A DNA stretch of 64,000 nucleotides. Source: an uncultured Clostridia bacterium (GTDB taxonomy: Bacteria > Bacillota > Clostridia > Christensenellales > CAG-138). Of the stretch, positions 57,125-64,000 are shown piece after piece. The position numbers and the translations under genes are program-made. Location: assembly GCA_947168855.1 (NCBI GenBank), contig CAMVNO010000009.1:42345-106344 (forward strand). The letters are read 5' to 3'. Below the pieces are notes generated by a model. That model was not told the DNA's origin, ran no database searches, and worked only from the letters and a program-made list of their open reading frames with translations. Numbering within the stretch: the first letter of the stretch is position 1; every line of letters begins with the position of its first letter.

Positions 57125-57787
57125 ATGAAAAACAGGATTCTTGTGGTAGAAGACGACGCGGCGATCCGCGACGCGGTGCTTTTAAATCTGCAGTTTGCGG
57201 ATTATGACGCCGTTGCGTTCGACGACGGCAGAAAGGCGGCGGATGCGCTCGAAGACGATCACGCGTTCGACCTTGCGCTTTTGGATATCATGCTGCCCGG
57301 CATGGACGGGTTTGAGCTGTTCGGGATCATGGAGCGATTCGGCATCCCTGTCATCTACATGACCGCAAAGACCGATTCCGCCTCCGAGATCAAAGGGCTT
57401 CGGGACGGCGCGGAGGATTATATCGTAAAGCCGTTCGATCCGCTGACTCTGATGGTGCGCATCGAAAAAGTGCTGAAGCGCGTCGGCAAGTGGAATGCCG
57501 TCTACCGCGTCAAGGATATCGTCGTCAACACCGAAACGCACACGGTCACAAAGGGCGGCGAGCCGATCGAGCTGCAGCCGCTGGAATTTGACGTGCTCGT
57601 TGCGCTTTTACGGCACAAGAACATGACCGTTTCGCGCGAACGGCTCCTGAACGAGGTATGGGGATTCGACTATCTCGGCGAGACGCGCATGGTCGACGTC
57701 AAGATCTCCGCGCTCAGAAGAAAGCTCGATCTGGAGGATGCGATCCGCTCCATCCATAAGCTCGGCTATCGGCTGGAGGATCGGTAA
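57125..57787 (+). CDS. OmpR/PhoB-family response regulator
   Basis: A 220-residue regulator. The receiver domain (1-115) has the acidic pair ED (9-10), phospho-acceptor Asp54 in LALLDIMLPGMDG, the Thr in YMTAKTD and Lys in YIVKPFDP. The C-terminal winged helix reads LEFDVLVALLRHKNMTVSRE and LNEVWGFDYLGETRMVDVKI. Start at 57125 after CGAAGGAGAATGCG. The sensor kinase follows with no gap. Proposed targets are its own operon and the lipoprotein operon from 59387, by the shared direct repeats. Confidence 0.95.
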   Translation: MKNRILVVEDDAAIRDAVLLNLQFADYDAVAFDDGRKAADALEDDHAFDLALLDIMLPGMDGFELFGIMERFGIPVIYMTAKTDSASEIKGLRDGAEDYIVKPFDPLTLMVRIEKVLKRVGKWNAVYRVKDIVVNTETHTVTKGGEPIELQPLEFDVLVALLRHKNMTVSRERLLNEVWGFDYLGETRMVDVKISALRRKLDLEDAIRSIHKLGYRLEDR

Positions 57788-59170
57788 ATGAAATTGTATC
57801 AACGCATTACGCTGCTTGTCTCTATCGTCCTGACTGTTGTCATTCTTGCGGTGTCGCTGTCGCTGCTGCTGTTCGCGAAGAATACGATCCTGTCGCTGTC
57901 GATGGAACAGGTGCAGCGCAAACAAAAGACGCTGCGCACCTCGTTTTCCGAGATGGCGAATTATTACGCGCGCAGCGACGATTCCGAAGCCGTGCACAAC
58001 TCACTGATCAAGCTCTGCTTTAACCGCTTTTCGGATCAAAGCTCCGTGTTGATGCGCGACGGCAAGCCGGTCTCAACCGGTGTGACGATCGATCCGTCCG
58101 TTTACGTCACTTCGGACAGCGAAGCATTTTCGGAAGGCACGCCGGTTGCAATTACCGTGCAGGGCAGAAACCTGTTGATTGCGGGCAGCAGCGCGTCCGT
58201 CGGTACAGAGACTTACTCCGTATACGTGGTTGAGGATATAACGGACACCTATGCCCGCATTCAGCGCATGGCGTGGATCTTTGCGGGCGTCAGCATCGCG
58301 GCGATCGCGCTCGGCGCGGTGATTGTTATGCTGCTGGTGCGGCGCAGCACCAAACCGATCACTGCGCTTTCCGGCGCTGCAAAGGAGATTGCCGACGGCG
58401 CGTACGAAAAGCGCGTCGCCGTCCGCACCAAAGATGAGATCGGAACGCTCGGCGAGGATTTCAACCGCATGGCGGACGCGGTGGAAACGAAGATTTCGGA
58501 GCTTTCCGAACGCAACGAACGGCAGCGATTGTTCATCGGCGGCGTCACGCACGAGTTCAAAACGCCGATGACCGGATTGATCCTGCACGCCGGTCTTCTG
58601 CGGCGCGCGAACCTTTCCGAGGACGAGCGCGACGCTTCGCTTGCGCATATCGAGGCGCAGACACAATGGCTCGAACGGCTGACGCAGAACCTTTTGAAGC
58701 TGTTTACTTCGGACGAGGAGATCGAGCTTGAGAGCGTCCGGATCCCGGAATTGCTGGAAACCGTCGAAGAAGGCGTTGCGCCGAAACTGAAAGAAAAGGG
58801 CGCAGCACTTACCGTGCAATGCGAAACGGACACGCTCGTGCTGAATCCCGATCTGATGCACTCGCTCCTTAACAATCTGATCGTCAACGCGGCGAACGCC
58901 TACGACGCGGACGCGCCCGAAAAGCCGATCGTGCTTTCGGTCACCGGCAGGACGTTTTCGGTCTCCGATCGCGGCAGAGGGATCCCGAAGGAAGCGATCG
59001 ACCGCATCTTTGAGCCGTTCTTCCGTGTCGACAAGAGCCGCAGCAAGAAGCAGGGCGGCAGCGGCTTGGGACTTGCGCTGGTCAAAGCGATCGCCGACGC
59101 GCACGGCGCAAGCATTGCCGTGGACAGCGAACCCGGCAAGGGTACGACGGTTTCGGTGACGCTGCCGTGA
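57788..59170 (+). CDS. Sensor histidine kinase (HAMP-HisKA-HATPase)
   Basis: A 460-residue membrane kinase. Helix 1 (about 6-29, ITLLVSIVLTVVILAVSLSL), extracellular sensor (30-155), helix 2 (about 160-182, IFAGVSIAAIALGAVIVMLL), HAMP (183-235), phospho-acceptor His255 in VTHEFKTPMTG, and the ATPase domain with N-box LLNNLIVNAANAYD, SDRGRGIPKE, FFRVDKSRSK and GGSGLGLALVKA. All catalytic boxes are present. The ATG follows the regulator stop codon directly; GGAGGATCGGTAA serves as ribosome site. The extracellular signal is unknown, possibly cell-envelope stress as the targets are lipoproteins. Confidence 0.95.
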   Translation: MKLYQRITLLVSIVLTVVILAVSLSLLLFAKNTILSLSMEQVQRKQKTLRTSFSEMANYYARSDDSEAVHNSLIKLCFNRFSDQSSVLMRDGKPVSTGVTIDPSVYVTSDSEAFSEGTPVAITVQGRNLLIAGSSASVGTETYSVYVVEDITDTYARIQRMAWIFAGVSIAAIALGAVIVMLLVRRSTKPITALSGAAKEIADGAYEKRVAVRTKDEIGTLGEDFNRMADAVETKISELSERNERQRLFIGGVTHEFKTPMTGLILHAGLLRRANLSEDERDASLAHIEAQTQWLERLTQNLLKLFTSDEEIELESVRIPELLETVEEGVAPKLKEKGAALTVQCETDTLVLNPDLMHSLLNNLIVNAANAYDADAPEKPIVLSVTGRTFSVSDRGRGIPKEAIDRIFEPFFRVDKSRSKKQGGSGLGLALVKAIADAHGASIAVDSEPGKGTTVSVTLP

Positions 59171-59290
59171 CCCCCTCATCAGTTACCTTCGGTAACAGCT
59201 TCTCCACCCTAAAGGGGGAGAAGCCTCCGCATGGAGCCTTCCCCTCTCATGGGGAAGGTGGTGCCGACAGGCGACGGATGAGGTGGAAGC
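59171..59290. repeat. Dispersed repeat cluster (GGTGACTGATGAGG / CTTCCCC type)
   Basis: CCCTCATCAGTTACCTTCGGTAAC (hairpin GTTACC/GGTAAC), CTTCTCC..GGGGGAGAAG and CCTTCCCCTCTCATGGGGAAGG, related to repeats at 26359 and 29293. It lies after the histidine kinase stop codon and may end its transcript. Confidence 0.6.
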
Positions 59291-59303
59291 ATAACACATT
59301 TTC

Positions 59304-59357
59304 ATTACAACTTCATTACAGTTTCGCAATGTTTTTCCCGCGCAGACTCGGTATGCT
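59304..59357 (+). promoter_or_regulatory. Response-regulator-type direct repeat and promoter of the lipoprotein operon
   Basis: ATTACA at 59304-59309 and 59315-59320 (11-bp period), then 31 bp, then TATGCT (59352-59357) preceded by CGG. Spacing is identical to 57044-57097, so both operons are probably controlled by the same regulator. Confidence 0.7.
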
Positions 59358-59386
59358 GAAAGCAGCAAACCGAAAGGAGTTTTTCG

Positions 59387-60949
59387 ATGAAAAAGCGATT
59401 GTTTCTTGTTCTTTTCGCGTCCCTTTTGCTTCTTTGCGCCTGTCAGCCCACGCCGGAAAGCCCGATCGTGGTCGGCAAGGACAACGAGGCAATGATCGAA
59501 AAAGCGAAGGAGACGAGCGCACCCGTACCGGTCGGGACCGCATTACGGGAGCAGCTCGGCTGTCCGGAAGTGTTTTCGGTTTCGATTGCCGATGAAGCGA
59601 AAAAGATCAGGATCACCGGCGAAGCCCCGATCATGCTGCCGGATACGGATGCAATGCCGCTTCTGTACGTGCAGGCGGGCAGATTCGGTCAGGAACAGGT
59701 ATACGCTTTCTTCCGCACGCTTACCGCTGGGCAGGAAATGTACGAGCTCCCGACCGCTACGCCCAAAGAATACATTGCGAAACACATTCAGGAGGAACAG
59801 GAACAGTTGGATCAGCTCTTAGCGGACGGCAAGGGCGAGGACGACTTTGAGGTCCGCGCATACCGGGAGAACATCCAGGCGCTTGAGAAGGAGTATCAGA
59901 CGGCGCCCGAAACGGTTGCGCTCGTGCCGAACGACGGCACGCTGAAGCCATACGAATACACGTTTGCGGGCAAGCAGCGCGGAACGGGAACCTCGGTTCT
60001 GGCGATCGGCAAGCCCTTTACAAACGAAGGCAGCTGGTTTCAGGTGACCAACGACGCCGATTATGCCGACGCAGGCAGCTATACCTTTATCGACGAGGAC
60101 GGCAACGAGCAGTCTTTATCGCCCATGAGTTCGTCCAATCTGGAGTATGCCCGGGAGAGCGGTCATATGGTCGGCTCTTATACCGGGAGTACCGCCCTGC
60201 TGGACGTCACCGGGCAAAGCGAAACCGGTGAAGCCGCCGTGCTTCCGGACGGAGTCATGATAACTGGGTATTTGGAGCCGGAAACCCTGCTTCTTTCCGT
60301 CACGCCAGCCGAAGCCAGACGGCAGGCGGAAACGCTGATGCAGGAATGCGGGGTGACGGATATGTTCGTGGACGGCGTATATCTTCTGACCGATCGGCAG
60401 CATATCGATCCCGAATGGTGGCGGGAGGAAGACCTTGCGGAACTGCGCGCCAAGCCCGAGCAACAGGTATATGCCGTGCGTTTCTTGCGGCGGGCGGAAG
60501 GCGTTCCGGTGGAAAGCTATTTCGGCGCCAGCCAGGCACGGACCGACGACAGCGGCTACGGACCGGAGTGGTTTTACGAAGTGCTGGAGGTTGGCGTCGA
60601 CGACGGCGGCATACAGTCCGTGTACTGGGTCGCGCCGCTGACGACGGAATCCGTCATCACCGATCACGCCGCGCTCCTGCCATTTTCCGACGTGCGCGGG
60701 ATCTTTGAAAAGATGCTGCCCGTACGCTATGCAAACTATGCGGCGGATCTGGAATGGGATATCGAAATCGAGGAGGTACGGCTGTGCCTGTGGCGTATCT
60801 TTGATCGGAATTCCTTTACCCGCGGAATTCTGGTCCCGGCATGGTGCTTCTACGGCAGGATCAACGGGGACAGCGGCACCGAGTTTCAGCCGATCCTGAT
60901 CGTCAACGCCGTCGACGGCACGATCATCGACCCGCTGTTCGGATATTGA
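59387..60949 (+). CDS. Lipoprotein 1 of a tandem family
   Basis: A 520-residue predicted lipoprotein: signal MKKRLFLVLFASLLLLCAC with lipobox L-C-A-C, then the family hallmark CQPTPESPIVVGKDNEAMIE. The mature part has a Gln/Glu-rich helical segment (about 125-165) and ends with a beta-rich domain that finishes in PILIVNAVDGTIIDPLFGY. The end motif NAxDGTII is shared with the next two genes. I believe the family corresponds to a Pfam domain of unknown function (perhaps DUF6034), not checked. AAAGGAG precedes the ATG. It is the first gene after the ATTACA-controlled promoter. Confidence 0.85.
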   Translation: MKKRLFLVLFASLLLLCACQPTPESPIVVGKDNEAMIEKAKETSAPVPVGTALREQLGCPEVFSVSIADEAKKIRITGEAPIMLPDTDAMPLLYVQAGRFGQEQVYAFFRTLTAGQEMYELPTATPKEYIAKHIQEEQEQLDQLLADGKGEDDFEVRAYRENIQALEKEYQTAPETVALVPNDGTLKPYEYTFAGKQRGTGTSVLAIGKPFTNEGSWFQVTNDADYADAGSYTFIDEDGNEQSLSPMSSSNLEYARESGHMVGSYTGSTALLDVTGQSETGEAAVLPDGVMITGYLEPETLLLSVTPAEARRQAETLMQECGVTDMFVDGVYLLTDRQHIDPEWWREEDLAELRAKPEQQVYAVRFLRRAEGVPVESYFGASQARTDDSGYGPEWFYEVLEVGVDDGGIQSVYWVAPLTTESVITDHAALLPFSDVRGIFEKMLPVRYANYAADLEWDIEIEEVRLCLWRIFDRNSFTRGILVPAWCFYGRINGDSGTEFQPILIVNAVDGTIIDPLFGY

Positions 60950-60964
60950 AGGGAGGACAGGCAT

Positions 60965-62389
60965 ATGAAAAAGCATATTTGTATCATTCTTCTTGCAGCG
61001 CTGCTGTGCCTTTTCGCCTGTCAGCCGACGCCGGACAGCCCGATCGTCGTCGGCAAGGACCAGAGCGCGATGATCGAAAAGGCGCAGGAGGATTCGCCGT
61101 ATGCGTCTCCCGAAACGGGGGAGCAGGCGGTCGACTGGTATGCGCGGCTCAATGCGCCGGAGCGATATACGACTTCGCTGACGAGCGCGGGCGGACATCT
61201 GACCGTGGAGGTTGACGCGCCGGTGATACTGCCGGACGTCGAGCTGCCGGTCGTTCGGATTGCGCCTTATGTGTTTACCGACGAGGACGCACAGCGTTTT
61301 GTGACCGCACTTTTGGGCGACGATCCGCAATGCGTAACAAGCGAAGATAACTGGCGGACCCGCGCCATGTGGGACAAGGAGATTTTGCAGCTCAAGAATG
61401 ATCTGGATCATTGGGACGAATACGGCAATTTGATCTGGAGCGGATTCGATACCAGAGAAGAGTTTGAAAAATACCTGCAGGGGAAGATTGCCAAGGCAGC
61501 CGACGCCCCGGAACGACCGGAAACCGCACCGCTGACATGGGAATGGGAGACGCCCAATGTGTGGACCGCGGACGGCAAGCAGGAAACCACGGATCGCTAT
61601 ATCGCTTTTACTGTACTAAATGAGGATAACAGCGAATCCAGTCTTGCCATCGACAAAGCGTCGGAATACAGTCGTTGCGGGCTCCGGTATATGCGCGAGG
61701 CGGGCAGCGACGTACACTTTCCGTACGACATAGACAACTGCTGGCAGAACGAGCTTTCCATTACACAGGAAGAAGCACAGAAGATTGCGGAAGAAAAACT
61801 GCGGCAAATGGGGCTCGATCACCTTGCGTGTGCGTTCAAAAAGAATATACGCAGTTATCGCGGAGACAGTGTCGTGGAAGGCAACCGCTACGAACCGTTC
61901 TGGGCATTCGTGTTTACGCCGACGGTAAACGGCGCACCTATGAACTATACCTTTCAACCGATAGTAGAGCCGACGGATTATAATCGGGTATGGCAATATG
62001 AGCAGTGCAGGGTGCTGGTAGACGAGAAAGGCGTGGCGTTTCTCGAGTATGATGCGCCGTGCGCGGTAGAAGAAATCAAAGTGGAAGCGGCGACGCTTCT
62101 GCCTTTCCAAAGGATCTGCGAGATATTCGAGAAAATGGTGTTGATCGTGGACAACAATGCGGATATCTACGATTACGACATGCATGATCGGATTACTTCG
62201 GTGCGCCTGAGCATGGTAAGCATTCCGGAGCAGAACGGCGGCGGTCTGCTTGTTCCCTGCTGGGACTTTATGGGCGAATCGCCTTGGTTTAACGACACAC
62301 CGCATGCGAAAGAGAGTATTGGCTCGGACGGAACGTATTGCTACCTGACGATCAACGCCATTGACGGCAGCATCATTTCCAGACAATGA
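60965..62389 (+). CDS. Lipoprotein 2 of the tandem family
   Basis: 474 residues. Signal MKKHICIILLAALLCLFAC, then QPTPDSPIVVGKDQSAMIEK, nearly the same as lipoprotein 1 at this point; the rest is divergent but has the same plan and ends YLTINAIDGSIISRQ. The DNA for the end of the signal peptide (about 60988-61033) is identical to that of lipoprotein 3. It starts 15 bp after lipoprotein 1 (GGGAGGACAGGCAT in front) and overlaps the frame of the next gene. Confidence 0.85.
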   Translation: MKKHICIILLAALLCLFACQPTPDSPIVVGKDQSAMIEKAQEDSPYASPETGEQAVDWYARLNAPERYTTSLTSAGGHLTVEVDAPVILPDVELPVVRIAPYVFTDEDAQRFVTALLGDDPQCVTSEDNWRTRAMWDKEILQLKNDLDHWDEYGNLIWSGFDTREEFEKYLQGKIAKAADAPERPETAPLTWEWETPNVWTADGKQETTDRYIAFTVLNEDNSESSLAIDKASEYSRCGLRYMREAGSDVHFPYDIDNCWQNELSITQEEAQKIAEEKLRQMGLDHLACAFKKNIRSYRGDSVVEGNRYEPFWAFVFTPTVNGAPMNYTFQPIVEPTDYNRVWQYEQCRVLVDEKGVAFLEYDAPCAVEEIKVEAATLLPFQRICEIFEKMVLIVDNNADIYDYDMHDRITSVRLSMVSIPEQNGGGLLVPCWDFMGESPWFNDTPHAKESIGSDGTYCYLTINAIDGSIISRQ

Positions 62390-62412
62390 CCGGCGCAGAA
62401 AGGAGAATTGCT

Positions 62413-63945
62413 ATGAAAAAAACGATTGTTATTTTTCTTCTTGCAGCGCTGCTGTGCCTTTTCGCCTGTCAGCCGACGCCGGAGACGGAGTTTGTCATCA
62501 ACAAGGGCGATAATGTTCTGGAACAGAAGCTGTACGCGACGCCGGAGCCGGTCTCCGATACGGTGTCGCTGCATGAAAACGCGTCCGCAGCGCCGGAATC
62601 CGAGCCCGCAAGCGAACCGACCGCCGCACCGATTCGGCAGCAGACCTTTCCGGATCGTTGGGACGAGGACGGGATCAAGCTCCGCGAGCATGCAACGCTT
62701 TCCATCCATACGGACGTGGAGACGCGGGCGGACGGGCAGTATCCTGCTTACCGCACGCAAGCGGAGCCGTTTACGGAGGAGCAGGTAATCCGGTTTGCCG
62801 AAATCCTGCTGCCGAAGCCGGTCGAACTGGAGCTGATCGAAGCCAAGACGAAGCAGGAGCTGCAGGACGAGCTGCAGCAATACCTCGATGACGTCGCGGA
62901 CTGGGAAGAATGGGTTGCGACCGGCAAGCAGGAAGACCGGGACGAGACGGGCTACGATCCGGAGGAAGTCAAAAAAACAACGGATTGGTATATGAACGAG
63001 ATCAAACACGCGCCGGACACGCTCGACGCCGTTCCGGTCTCGGATTACAGCAGCTACTGTATCGGGCAGCAGGCGGGCTACCGACTTGAAAACGGAGAAT
63101 CCGCCACGATCACAACATTTGTCGGGGACGTATCGAATGTACTGCAGATCTCCAACCGCTGTAAGCGTTACGGATATGTATATTATGAAACGCAATATCA
63201 AAAGGATCTGAACGATCCCGGATTCGGAAACGATAAGCTTTGGATGGATGCTGCTTTGTCACAGGAGGACGCCGAAGCAACGCTGAAAAAAGGACTCGAT
63301 CGGCTCGGATTGAACGGCTTTGAAATCCGTTATGCGGAACGTGCAACGCTGCTCGATACCTCGGAAACGCGAACCGACAATGTTTCCGGCGGATGGGGCT
63401 TTCAGCTTTCGCGCAGCTTCGGGTACCCGCTGATTGATGTACCGTTTCGGGTGAGCGATAATCTGGATTTCGGATCAAGCGACGGCTATTCGGTGAACAA
63501 ACCGATCCGGAATGAGGAGATCGAGGTCTTTATCGACGAATACGGCATCGAATGCTTTCTTTACAGCGGACAGAAGACGGTGCTCCGGGAGGTGAATCCG
63601 AACGTCGAGCTGCTTCCGTTTGCGGATATTCAGCGCATTGTTGAAAACACGCTGTCCGTTTCCTATCCGGGCTGGGCGATGGGAGACGATATGCGCACGT
63701 TCGACATCGAGATCTACCAGATGGTGCTGATGACGCAGACACTGCGCGTACCGGACTCGGACGACTATTACGAGGTGCCGTGCTGGGTCGTTCTGTTTGA
63801 CGGACTGTTTGAACGGACGCCCGAGGGACGTGCGGCAACCCGAAACGATCGCGGCATGTCGCACGATGCAATCATCATCAACGCCGTGGACGGCACGGTC
63901 GTGATTCCCGAAGATGCAATTCCGGAGCCCGTTCCGGGCGAATAA
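62413..63945 (+). CDS. Lipoprotein 3 of the tandem family
   Basis: 510 residues. Signal MKKTIVIFLLAALLCLFAC followed by QPTPETEFVINKGDNVLEQK; the GKDxxAMIEK block of its neighbours is changed. A Pro/Glu/Ala linker (about 50-80) is followed by the shared helical and beta-rich plan, ending IIINAVDGTVVIPEDAIPEP. Start at 62413 after GAAAGGAGAATTGCT. A frame starting at 62386 overlaps the previous stop codon (ATGA), but would put nine charged residues before the signal peptide, so the later start is preferred. Confidence 0.85.
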   Translation: MKKTIVIFLLAALLCLFACQPTPETEFVINKGDNVLEQKLYATPEPVSDTVSLHENASAAPESEPASEPTAAPIRQQTFPDRWDEDGIKLREHATLSIHTDVETRADGQYPAYRTQAEPFTEEQVIRFAEILLPKPVELELIEAKTKQELQDELQQYLDDVADWEEWVATGKQEDRDETGYDPEEVKKTTDWYMNEIKHAPDTLDAVPVSDYSSYCIGQQAGYRLENGESATITTFVGDVSNVLQISNRCKRYGYVYYETQYQKDLNDPGFGNDKLWMDAALSQEDAEATLKKGLDRLGLNGFEIRYAERATLLDTSETRTDNVSGGWGFQLSRSFGYPLIDVPFRVSDNLDFGSSDGYSVNKPIRNEEIEVFIDEYGIECFLYSGQKTVLREVNPNVELLPFADIQRIVENTLSVSYPGWAMGDDMRTFDIEIYQMVLMTQTLRVPDSDDYYEVPCWVVLFDGLFERTPEGRAATRNDRGMSHDAIIINAVDGTVVIPEDAIPEPVPGE

Positions 63946-63956
63946 GAGGTATCGCC

Positions 63957-64000
63957 ATGAAAAAGCATATTTGTATTATTCTTCTTGCAGCGCTGATGCT
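63957..64000 (+). CDS. Lipoprotein 4 of the tandem family, cut by the window edge
   Basis: Only 14 codons are visible: MKKHICIILLAALM. The first 13 codons match lipoprotein 2 at protein level. AAGAGGTATCGCC precedes the ATG, 11 bp after lipoprotein 3. The family therefore continues beyond the window. Confidence 0.8.
   Translation, partial: MKKHICIILLAALM

Overview
The window looks like chromosome of a high-GC member of the Bacillota, class Clostridia, probably an uncultured gut or rumen lineage. The evidence is AddAB instead of RecBCD, a YtxC-type sporulation protein, SpoIIE-era style Gram-positive lipoproteins without outer-membrane genes, a FeoA-FeoB fusion, a BspA-like leucine-rich surface protein, Shine-Dalgarno sites close to AAGGAGG and sigma-A promoters. 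No rRNA is present, so genus cannot be assigned. All calls rest on reading the sequence; no database search was run.

Layout. 1-6.3 kb: Cys-repeat membrane protein (partial), cdsA, the ferrous iron genes feoAB and a FeoB-associated protein, a small lipoprotein, and a leaderless rsmA. 6.3-15 kb, minus strand: uvrB with a Dabb protein, and a tight operon murA - methyltransferase - double pseudouridine synthase - phosphoglucomutase - YbjQ protein - deoD. 15-26 kb: a solute-binding protein, then the plus-strand operon thpR-addB-addA-rsmF-acyltransferase-ASCH. 26-45 kb: an LCP-like protein, a pantothenate transporter/kinase fusion, tRNA-Thr, an ECF sigma factor with a membrane partner, ytxC, a three-gene ABC exporter, an M28 peptidase, aspartate kinase, a DUF1015 protein, a 1347-residue BspA-like protein and a five-tRNA operon (Val, Asp, Phe, Gly, Cys).

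45.2-57.0 kb is an integrated mobilizable element next to the tRNA operon: integrase, TnpV, a 47-residue protein, ParB, excisionase-like HTH, mobC and relaxase. Its centre is the most interesting part of the window: a 1009-residue protein with the signatures of eukaryotic-type RNA-dependent RNA polymerases (K-G motif and a D-x-D-G-D metal site), translationally coupled to an unknown partner and followed by an HTH/AbiEii-type toxin-antitoxin pair with its own operator. Perfect 15-bp inverted repeats bracket exactly this four-gene module.

57-64 kb: an OmpR-type two-component system followed by a tandem family of related lipoproteins. The two-component operon and the lipoprotein operon carry the same direct-repeat site (ATTACA, 11-bp period) exactly 31 bp before the -10 box, which links regulator and targets.

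Intergenic regions are unusually rich in structured repeats. One family is a chain of small hairpins joined by AATTCATG-like linkers; two 269-bp copies are identical and inverted 43 kb apart, a third has lost internal hairpins. All three sit directly after the 3' end of a gene and finish in a terminator-like hairpin. Other repeats are a 185-bp family (two copies), a 16-bp tandem array and short CTTCCCC palindromes.
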